Shown here in pieces: positions 1 through 5,003 of a DNA stretch of 5,936 nucleotides. The notes under the pieces were generated by a model that searched no databases, was not told where the DNA came from, and worked only from the letters and a program-made list of their open reading frames with translations. This DNA is from Candidatus Aminicenantota bacterium (GTDB taxonomy: Bacteria > Acidobacteriota > Aminicenantia > Aminicenantales > Saccharicenantaceae): NCBI GenBank assembly GCA_022867105.1, contig JALHVH010000334.1, positions 1-5,936 of the forward strand. Direction: 5' to 3'. How positions within the stretch are numbered: position 1 is the stretch's first letter; each line of letters opens with the position of its first letter. The translations under genes were made by a program, and so were the position numbers.

Positions 1-1
1 G

Positions 2-220
2 AAAAGCGGCCTCGTCGAGGTTCCTGCCGGGCAGGAACGGACCCGCGATCTCATTTTCTTTGGCAAGGTCAAAGACAAGATCACGCACGTGGGGATGATG
101 ATCAGCGGAGAGGAATTCATCCACGCCACGACGCACGACAAGCCCGTGGTCCAGATCTCGCGGCTCAAAGACCCGTACTGGCAGGCGATCTACCAAGGCG
201 CGCGGCGGCCGAAAGAATAA
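2..220 (+). CDS. NlpC/P60-family cell-wall hydrolase, C-terminal part (5' end outside window)
   Basis: An open frame enters from the left edge and ends at TAA 218-220, giving 72 visible residues. The peptide resembles the second half of an NlpC/P60 (C40) papain-like domain. It has DLIFFG at visible residues 16-21, THVGMMI at 28-34 with the likely catalytic His at 29, FIHATT at 39-44 with the usual third polar residue (His 41), and a YWQAIYQGARR ending close to the family's typical C-terminus. The catalytic Cys, and any signal peptide or SH3 domain, would lie upstream of the window. Family members usually cut peptide stems of peptidoglycan, often gamma-D-Glu to diamino acid bonds, in the cell envelope; substrate and location here are inferred from the family only. 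The usual Gly before DL is Arg here. The gene converges on rplQ with 11 bp between stops and has no evident functional link to it. Confidence 0.78.
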   Translation, partial: KSGLVEVPAGQERTRDLIFFGKVKDKITHVGMMISGEEFIHATTHDKPVVQISRLKDPYWQAIYQGARRPKE

Positions 221-240
221 ATCACCGGCGCTTATTTCTT
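213..240. terminator. Weak AT-rich inverted repeat across the convergent stop codons (possible two-way terminator)
   Basis: Bases 213-220 (AAGAATAA) can pair with 232-240 (TTATTTCTT) as eight base pairs with one bulged T and an 11-base loop (221-231). The two stop codons lie in opposite arms and pair with each other. The stem is almost all A-T, unlike a standard intrinsic terminator. The T-rich plus strand at 268-300 lies some distance downstream. No better terminator is visible for either gene, so this is a candidate only. Confidence 0.2.
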
Positions 241-669
241 GGCTTTGGCCAAAGGATTCTTCTTGGCCTTTTTATCCTTTTCGGCCTTTTTCTTTTTTGT
301 CTTCTTCGTGAACTCGGAGCCGATCATCTCCAGAACCGCCATCTGGGCGCCGTCCCCCGCCCTTGGGGCAAGCTTTACGATCCGGGTGTAGCCGCCAGGC
401 CTCTCGGTGAAGCGGGGGCCGACGACGTCGAAGAGTTTCTTGACGACGGACTCCTGAAAGATGTAGGCGAGGGCCTGACGCCGGGCATGAAGGGTGTTCC
501 TCTTGGCCAGCGTGATCATTTTTTCCGCGATGGGCTTGGCGGCCTTGGCTTTGGCCACGGTCGTCCTGATCCTTTCCTTGTCGATGAAGGACGTCACGAG
601 ATTGCGCAGCAGAGCTCTCCGGTGGGCCGAGTCCCGCCGTAAATACCGTTTCTTGACTTGGTGCCTCAT
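232..669 (-). CDS. rplQ: 50S ribosomal protein L17
   Basis: This encodes 145 residues of bL17, a large-subunit protein near the peptide exit region. The start MRHQ, the stretch around residues 15-40 (AHRRALLRNLVTSFIDKERIRTT), the ITLAKR segment and the GGYTRIVKLAPRAGDGA block at about 92-108 are characteristic of the family. E. coli L17 is 127 residues; this one is longer because of a lysine-rich tail from about residue 121 (TKKTKKKKAEKDKKAKK and onward), probably disordered and rRNA-binding. The ATG overlaps the rpoA TGA as ATGA (666-669). AAGGAG at 678-683, 8 bases upstream, supports this start. It is the last gene of the minus-strand cluster, as is usual for the alpha operon. Confidence 0.97.
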   Translation of the reverse strand: MRHQVKKRYLRRDSAHRRALLRNLVTSFIDKERIRTTVAKAKAAKPIAEKMITLAKRNTLHARRQALAYIFQESVVKKLFDVVGPRFTERPGGYTRIVKLAPRAGDGAQMAVLEMIGSEFTKKTKKKKAEKDKKAKKNPLAKAKK

Positions 670-1697
670 TCATCCTGCTCCTTCTCTCCGGTCCCTTCCT
701 TGATCTCGGCTTGGATCCTCTCGACGAGCTTGGGGTGAAGTTCCAGACTCAATCCCAGGCCCAGTGTCGCCAGGGTCTCCTTGATCTCGGCCAGCGACTT
801 GCGGCCGAAGTTCTTTGTCTTCAACAGCTCATCCTCGGTCTTTAGGACGAGCTCGTAGATCTTTTCGATGCCGGCGGACTTCAGGCAATTATTGGACCGG
901 ACGGACAGCTCCAGATGCTCAATGGACTTGGAAAGGATATCGATCTGGGAAAAATAGGGGATCTCTTTTTTCGCCGCCAGCGGCTCCTTCTCCAGGGGTT
1001 CGTCGACAACGTTCAGGAAGATCACCAGGTGGTCCCTGAGGACTTTGGCCGCCTGCGATAGGGCGTCCGTGGGACGGATCGCGCCGGTCGTCCAGATCTC
1101 GAGGGTCAGGCCCTCATAGTCGATCCTCTTGCCCACGCGGGCCGGATCCACCCGGTAGTTGACCTTTTGGACCGGCGAGTGGGAGGAATCGAGGGGGATG
1201 AAGTCGACGCTCAGGGTCTCGTCGAAGTTCTGATCGGCCGGGATGTAGCCGCGGCCGTTCTTGACGATCATCTCGATCTCGAGTTTCCCGTCCTTGTCCA
1301 GGGCGGCGATATGGACGTCCTTGTTGAGGATCTCAATGTCCCCGTCGTGGGAGAGGTCTGCGGCCGTGGCCGACGCCGGTCCTTCCTTCTTGAGGGTCAT
1401 GATCTTCGATCCGTCCCCCTTGAGCTTGAGAGGGATGCTCTTCAGGTTCAGGAGGATGTCGGTGACGTCCTCAACGACGCCGGGGATGGTCGAGAACTCA
1501 TGCAGCACCCCCTCAATCCGTACGGCCGTGACGGCCGCCCCGTTGATGGAGGACAGGAGGATCCTCCGGAGGGCGTTCCCGACGGTCACCCCGTAGCCCC
1601 GCTCGAAAGGCTGGGCCTGGAAGTGGCCGTATTTTTCCGTCAATGTCTCAAAATCACACTCCAAGCACTTTGGTCTCTGAAATCCTAATTCGTTCAT
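666..1697 (-). CDS. rpoA: DNA-directed RNA polymerase subunit alpha
   Basis: This 343-residue protein is the alpha subunit, which dimerises to nucleate RNA polymerase assembly and contacts promoter UP elements and activators. The N-terminal domain shows PFERGYGVTVGNALRRILLSS (about 30-50) and VLHEFSTIPGVVEDVTDI (about 64-81), the dimer and beta/beta' contact region. After a linker at about 234-250, the C-terminal domain has VRSNNCLK (266-273) and NFGRKSLAEIK (296-306). By alignment, the residues matching the E. coli DNA-contacting set (R265, N268, C269, G296, K298, S299, E302) are all present, shifted by two. An acidic tail (EKEQDE) ends the protein. Length is close to E. coli (329) plus small extensions. 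One oddity is Cys11-x-x-Cys14 in the N-terminal segment. The start is supported by AAAAGGAGG just upstream. The stop overlaps rplQ. Confidence 0.98.
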   Translation of the reverse strand: MNELGFQRPKCLECDFETLTEKYGHFQAQPFERGYGVTVGNALRRILLSSINGAAVTAVRIEGVLHEFSTIPGVVEDVTDILLNLKSIPLKLKGDGSKIMTLKKEGPASATAADLSHDGDIEILNKDVHIAALDKDGKLEIEMIVKNGRGYIPADQNFDETLSVDFIPLDSSHSPVQKVNYRVDPARVGKRIDYEGLTLEIWTTGAIRPTDALSQAAKVLRDHLVIFLNVVDEPLEKEPLAAKKEIPYFSQIDILSKSIEHLELSVRSNNCLKSAGIEKIYELVLKTEDELLKTKNFGRKSLAEIKETLATLGLGLSLELHPKLVERIQAEIKEGTGEKEQDE

Positions 1698-1738
1698 TGG
1701 CCCTCCTTTTGAGGATGTCTCCCGCTGAGACGCAAACG
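1698..1738 (-). promoter_or_regulatory. rpsD-rpoA gap: rpoA Shine-Dalgarno with two possible hairpins
   Basis: This is the longest gene-free stretch in the window (41 bp). Read on the minus strand it holds GTCTC-AGCGG-GAGAC (1731 down to 1717), a perfect 5-bp stem with a 5-base loop. A second element follows, where CCTC (1714-1711) can pair with GAGG (1705-1702) across AAAAG. The second stem includes the strong AAAAGGAGG ribosome binding site of rpoA, so it could modulate rpoA start. The stems are short and their regulatory role is inferred. No sigma-70-like promoter is evident. Confidence 0.35.
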
Positions 1739-2365
1739 TTATTTCGAATAAAGCTCGACGATCAGGTGCTCCTCGACGGGCAGGGTGATGTCCGCCCTCT
1801 GAGGCAGGGACAGGACGCGCCCCTTCATGCCGTCCCAGTCGACCTCGAGCCAGCCGGGTAGGGTCTTGTTCCTGTTGGAAGCGACGAGCGCTTTCATGTC
1901 CTCGCTCTTGGCCGATCTGTCCTTGAACCGGACGACGTCCCCGGCGGAAACCAGGAAGGACGGCACGTCGACCTTCTGGTCATTGACGAAGAAGTGGCCG
2001 TGGGTGATGAGCTGGCGGGCATGGGTCCGGGAAGCGGAAAAGCCCATCAGCGTGACGGCGTTGTCCAGGCGCCGCTCAAGCATGGAGAGCAGGTTCTCGC
2101 CGGTGACCCCCCTCTGGCGCTCGGCCCTCTTGAAGAAGAGGCGGAACTGCTCTTCGGACATCCCGTAATACCTTTTCATCTTCTGTTTCTCGCGGAGCTG
2201 GATGGCGTATCCGAGGATCCGTTTCCTGGCCCTTCCGTGTTCGCCGGGAGGATAGGACCTCCGTTCGACGGGGCACTTATCGGTCAGGCACTTGTGGCCT
2301 TTAAAGAACAGCTTCGTCTTCTCGACGCGGCAGAGCCGGCAATCCGCTGCTTGAAATCTTCCCAT
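1739..2365 (-). CDS. rpsD: 30S ribosomal protein S4 (zinc-binding type)
   Basis: This 208-residue protein is uS4, a primary 16S rRNA binder that nucleates assembly of the 30S body. The N-terminal domain carries Cys9, Cys12, Cys26 and Cys31 (CRLC ... KCLTDKC), the four-cysteine zinc set seen in the Thermus-type S4 and lost in E. coli. The S4 RNA-binding fold follows at about 97-160 (RRLDNAV, SRTHARQLITHGHFFVN, and the VSAGDVV turn). The C-terminus VELYSK is typical, as is the length (E. coli 206). AAGGAG is placed about 6 bases before the ATG (2363-2365). The gene sits 26 bp after rpsK and 41 bp before rpoA. In E. coli S4 represses the alpha operon; whether that holds here is not shown by the sequence. 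Confidence 0.98.
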   Translation of the reverse strand: MGRFQAADCRLCRVEKTKLFFKGHKCLTDKCPVERRSYPPGEHGRARKRILGYAIQLREKQKMKRYYGMSEEQFRLFFKRAERQRGVTGENLLSMLERRLDNAVTLMGFSASRTHARQLITHGHFFVNDQKVDVPSFLVSAGDVVRFKDRSAKSEDMKALVASNRNKTLPGWLEVDWDGMKGRVLSLPQRADITLPVEEHLIVELYSK

Positions 2366-2391
2366 GGTTCTCTCCTTATCTCCTCGTCCCC

Positions 2392-2784
2392 TCAGACCCT
2401 TCTCCTCCGCCGGACGCGGCAGCCGTTGTGCGGGATGGGGGTGACGTCCTTGATCGTCTTGATCTCCAGCCCGGCAGCCTGGAGGGCGCGGATGGAGGAC
2501 TCGCGTCCCGCCCCAGGCCCGGTGAGCCGGACGTCCACTTGGCGGACGCCGAACTCTTTGGCCTTGACGGCGACGTCCTTGGCCGCCAGCTGGGCGGCGA
2601 ACGGCGTCCCCTTCCTGGCCCCCTTGAAGCCGGAGGTCCCGGCGCTCGCCCAGCAGACCGTGTTCCCGTGGGGATCGGCGATGGTGATGATCGTATTGTT
2701 GAAGGTGGACTGGATGTGGGCGATCCCGAAGCTGATCTCCTTGCGGACCTTTTTCTTCTTGGTTTTGGTTTTGGCTTTAGGCAT
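2392..2784 (-). CDS. rpsK: 30S ribosomal protein S11
   Basis: This 130-residue protein is uS11, located on the 30S platform near the mRNA exit and the 3' end of 16S rRNA. A lysine-rich N-terminus (residues 3-15) precedes HIQSTFNNTIITI (23-35), GFKGARKGTPFAAQ (52-65), GPGAGRESSIRALQAAGLEI (89-108) and the conserved DVTPIPHNGCR (113-123). Asn120-Gly121 matches the E. coli S11 Asn119 site known for isoaspartate formation. The tail reads VRRRRRV, where most bacteria have PPKRRRV. GAGGAAG lies about 7 bases upstream of the ATG. The gene follows rpsM by 17 bp, in alpha-operon order. Confidence 0.98.
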   Translation of the reverse strand: MPKAKTKTKKKKVRKEISFGIAHIQSTFNNTIITIADPHGNTVCWASAGTSGFKGARKGTPFAAQLAAKDVAVKAKEFGVRQVDVRLTGPGAGRESSIRALQAAGLEIKTIKDVTPIPHNGCRVRRRRRV

Positions 2785-2801
2785 GTGTGCGCTTCCTCAT
2801 C

Positions 2802-3185
2802 TTAGCTGGACTTCGTTTCCTTGAGTCTCTTGATCGTGTGCCCGCGGGGGCCCTTGCGCGTCCGGGCATTCGTCTTCGTCCTCTGTCCGCGGACGGGCAG
2901 TTTTCTCTTGTGCCGGAATCCCCGGTAGCAGCCGATGTCGATCAGCCGCTTGATGTTCATCATCACGTCTTTGCGAAGATCGCCCTCGATCTTCTCCCGC
3001 TTCTCGATGATCTGCCGGATCTTGTTGACTTCGTCCTCGGTCAGGGCCTTGACCTTCTTGTCCCTGTCGATCTTGGCCTCTTCGAGGATCGTGTTGGACT
3101 TGGACCTGCCGATGCCATAGATGTAGGTCAGGCCGATCTCGATCCTCTTGTCCGGGGGAAGAGTGATACCTGCTATTCTTGCCAT
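2802..3185 (-). CDS. rpsM: 30S ribosomal protein S13
   Basis: This 127-residue protein is uS13, a 30S head protein contacting the P-site tRNA and forming intersubunit bridges with 23S rRNA and L5. Family signatures are clear: MARIAGITLP at the start, the helix-turn-helix region LTYIYGIGRSKSNTIL (19-34), the IKRLIDIGCYRGFRHKRKLPVRGQ block (about 78-101), and a basic tail with RTKTNARTRKGPRG. E. coli S13 is 118 residues, so a short extra tail (KRLKETKSS) is present. The gene starts only 12 bp after rpmJ with GAGG 5 bases before the ATG, so there is no room between them for a long regulatory leader. It is the first gene of the classical alpha block. Confidence 0.98.
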   Translation of the reverse strand: MARIAGITLPPDKRIEIGLTYIYGIGRSKSNTILEEAKIDRDKKVKALTEDEVNKIRQIIEKREKIEGDLRKDVMMNIKRLIDIGCYRGFRHKRKLPVRGQRTKTNARTRKGPRGHTIKRLKETKSS

Positions 3186-3197
3186 TTTAACCTCGTC

Positions 3198-3311
3198 CTA
3201 TCCTTGTTTTTGTTTATGTTTCGGATTGGAGCAAATGACCCTGATGATCCCATGCCTTCGAATGATCTTGCAGTTCCTGCAGATCTTCTTGACCGACGCT
3301 CTGACTTTCAT
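3198..3311 (-). CDS. rpmJ: 50S ribosomal protein L36 (zinc-binding type)
   Basis: This small gene of 37 codons plus TAG was found by translating the space between infA and rpsM. The protein starts MKVRASVKKICRNCKIIRR and ends with HKQKQG, matching the near-universal 37-residue bL36 form. Cys11, Cys14, Cys27 and His32 form the zinc ribbon of the 'C+' type. This differs from zinc-independent paralogues that replace it in zinc shortage in some bacteria. L36 binds 23S rRNA late in 50S assembly. Its ribosome binding site GAGGA (3320-3324) partly overlaps the infA TAG stop (3324-3326), so translation is probably linked to infA. It is 12 bp from both neighbours. Confidence 0.97.
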   Translation of the reverse strand: MKVRASVKKICRNCKIIRRHGIIRVICSNPKHKQKQG

Positions 3312-3323
3312 GGTTTTCGTCCT

Positions 3324-3542
3324 CTATTTGAATCGATAGGTTATCCGTCCCTTGGTCAGGTCGTAGGGTGACAGTTCCACCAGGACCCTATCACCGGGAA
3401 GGATGCGGATGAAGTGTTTCCTCATCTTGCCTGAGATGTGGGCCAAAATGACGTGCTTATTGGTCAGCTCGACCCGGAACATGGCGTTGGGCAAGGTTTC
3501 CAGGACAACGCCTTCGGACTCGAAAACATCTTGTTTAGGCAT
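3324..3542 (-). CDS. infA: Translation initiation factor IF-1
   Basis: This 72-residue protein is exactly the family length and forms a single OB-fold (S1-like) domain. It binds the 30S A site and works with IF-2 and IF-3 during initiation. The sequence is highly conserved: GVVLETLPNAMFRVEL (11-26), AHISGKMRKHFIRILPGD (34-51) and the SPYDLTKGRITYR end (58-70). The ATG lies inside the end of map (overlap 3535-3542, ATGCCTAA on the minus strand). AAGGAG at 3550-3555 in map coding sequence sits 7 bases upstream and supports this start. Overlap with map and 12-bp spacing to rpmJ indicate a shared message. Confidence 0.98.
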   Translation of the reverse strand: MPKQDVFESEGVVLETLPNAMFRVELTNKHVILAHISGKMRKHFIRILPGDRVLVELSPYDLTKGRITYRFK

Positions 3543-4335
3543 TCAGACTCTCCTTGTCCATGACGTTCCCGGTGCTGTCCCCAAGCCCTTCCCAAGCGCT
3601 CAGGATCTCGACCCCGTTCCCCGTGCAGGCCACGGTGTGCTCGTAGTGGGCCGCGAGACTCCTGTCCTTCGTCACGGCCGTCCAACCGTTGGCCAGGATC
3701 TCGATCTCCCAGTCGCCCATGGCGATCATGGGCTCGATGGCCAGAACGAGGCCCCGGCGGATCTTCGGCCCGTGACCGGGGAGTCCGAAGTTCGGGACCT
3801 GGGGTTCCTCGTGGAGCGACCGGCCGATGCCATGCCCCACGAACGCCCGGATCACGGAGAAACCGTCGGCTTCCACGCGCTCCTGGATGGCGGCGGAGAT
3901 GTCCGAGACCCGGTTGCCTTCCTTCATCCGGGAAATCCCCGCGTCAAACGACTCCCGGGCGGCCGCAATGAGGCGGGCGGCCTCCGGGCTGATCTCCCCA
4001 ACGGGAACGGTGACGCTCGAATCGCCAAAGTACCCCTCGAAGATGACCCCGCAGTCCAGGCTGAGGATATCCCCGTCCTTGAGTTTCCTCGAGGACGGGA
4101 TGCCGTGGACGATCTCCTCGTTGACCGAGGCGCAGAGCGAGGCGGGGAAGCCCCGGTAGCCCTTGAAGGCCGGGGCGGCGCCCATCTCCCGCGTCCTTTT
4201 CTCGGCGTATTCGTCCAGGTCCTTCGTGGTCACCCCAGGCTTCACGAGAGGCACGAGCCCGGCGAGGACACGGGCCACGATCCGGTTCGACCTCTTCATG
4301 GCCCGGATCTCGTCATCGGTCTTGTAGATGATCAT
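3535..4335 (-). CDS. map: Methionine aminopeptidase, type I
   Basis: This 266-residue cytosolic metalloenzyme removes the initiator methionine from new proteins with small second residues. The pita-bread fold ligands are all visible: Asp94 (LSLDCG), Asp105 (YFGDSS), His168 (VGHGIG), Glu201 (AIEPM) and Glu232 (YEHT). Substrate-site His78 (IVHGIP) and His175 (SLHEEP) are also present. There is no N-terminal zinc or SH3-like extension, so it is the short bacterial (type Ia) form, close to the 264 residues of E. coli. The tail after about residue 245 (LSAWEGLGDSTGNVMDKESLNA) looks slightly longer than usual. The ATG overlaps the adk TGA (ATGA 4332-4335). The nearest good purine run (AAGGGAG) is about 13 bases upstream, so start depends on coupling with adk. 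It overlaps infA by 8 bp. Confidence 0.98.
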   Translation of the reverse strand: MIIYKTDDEIRAMKRSNRIVARVLAGLVPLVKPGVTTKDLDEYAEKRTREMGAAPAFKGYRGFPASLCASVNEEIVHGIPSSRKLKDGDILSLDCGVIFEGYFGDSSVTVPVGEISPEAARLIAAARESFDAGISRMKEGNRVSDISAAIQERVEADGFSVIRAFVGHGIGRSLHEEPQVPNFGLPGHGPKIRRGLVLAIEPMIAMGDWEIEILANGWTAVTKDRSLAAHYEHTVACTGNGVEILSAWEGLGDSTGNVMDKESLNA

Positions 4336-5003
4336 GGCCTGGCCGCAGCTCCCTTGGACCTAGCCACTTCGATGTCCAGGACCCCACGGATCTCCCGGAA
4401 GGTCTCCTCGATGCCCCGGCTCCCGTCCACCCTGTGGAAGACGCCCTTCGCTTCATAATGGGCGCGGAGCGGCCCGGTCTGTTCCCGGTAGATCCTGAAG
4501 CGCTCCCGGATGACATCCGGCCGGTCGTCCTCCCGAAGAACAAGGGCGGAGCCGCAGACGTCACAAACGCCCTCCCGGGCGGGCTTCCGGGCCCTGAGAT
4601 TGTAGACCGCTCCGCACTTGAGACAGGCCCGCCGGCCGGCGAGCCTCTCCAGCAGAACGTCCTCGTCGAGGGCGATCTCGAGGACCGACTCGGGACGGTC
4701 CGGGTCCAGAGCCTCGAGACTCAGGACTTGGCTCAGGGTCCTCGGGTATCCGTCCATAATGTAACCGTTCCGGCAGTCGGGCCGGGAGACGCGCTCCCGG
4801 ACGAGCTCCAGGACAACCCCGTCCCGGACCAGCCCGCCGCGGTTCATTGCCGCTTCGGCTTCCAGGCCCAGGGACGTCCTGTCCTGGACGGCTTTGCGGA
4901 GAAGGTCCCCTGTGGAGATCCTCGGGAAGCCGTACAGCTTCCCGATCAGGTCTCCCTGGGTGCCTTTTCCGCCGCCGGGCGGGCCGAGGAGGATGATCCT
5001 CAT
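4332..5003 (-). CDS. adk: Adenylate kinase (long, zinc-LID type)
   Basis: This 223-residue cytosolic enzyme interconverts ATP plus AMP and two ADP. The P-loop GPPGGGKGT is at 7-15, with STGDLLR (30-36) in the AMP-binding region, DGYPRT (84-89), and the REDDRPDVIRERFRIY stretch (157-172) with catalytic arginines. The LID domain has Cys127, Cys130, Cys147 and Cys150 in two CxxC pairs, the structural zinc site of many non-enteric bacterial Adk proteins. The frame is open upstream to 5165, but the start at 5003 is chosen because MRIILLGPPG is the universal Adk start, GGGGGAG (5010-5016) lies 6 bases upstream, and the upstream codons translate to an Arg/His-rich shadow of secY. The start overlaps the secY TGA (ATGA 5000-5003) and the stop overlaps map. 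Its place between secY and map is common. Confidence 0.97.
   Translation of the reverse strand: MRIILLGPPGGGKGTQGDLIGKLYGFPRISTGDLLRKAVQDRTSLGLEAEAAMNRGGLVRDGVVLELVRERVSRPDCRNGYIMDGYPRTLSQVLSLEALDPDRPESVLEIALDEDVLLERLAGRRACLKCGAVYNLRARKPAREGVCDVCGSALVLREDDRPDVIRERFRIYREQTGPLRAHYEAKGVFHRVDGSRGIEETFREIRGVLDIEVARSKGAAARP

Noticed and set aside
243..254. Perfect 12-bp palindrome CTTTGGCCAAAG
   Set aside because: It arises from repeated Ala-Lys codons in the L17 tail, has no loop for a terminator, and is a single copy.
1556..1572. Overlapping palindromes GGAGGATCCTCC and CCTCCGGAGG
   Set aside because: They fall in the conserved RRIL codons of rpoA and are explained by Arg-Arg-Ile-Leu codon choice; there is no loop or regulatory context.
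1994..2824. Plus-strand open frame opposite rpsD and rpsK
   Set aside because: It covers two well-conserved ribosomal protein genes on the other strand and shows no recognisable domain; treated as a shadow.
3403..4458. Long plus-strand open frame (351 codons) opposite infA, map and adk
   Set aside because: It is antisense to three genes with full conserved motifs, its product resembles no family I recognise, and long antisense frames are expected in GC-rich coding DNA.
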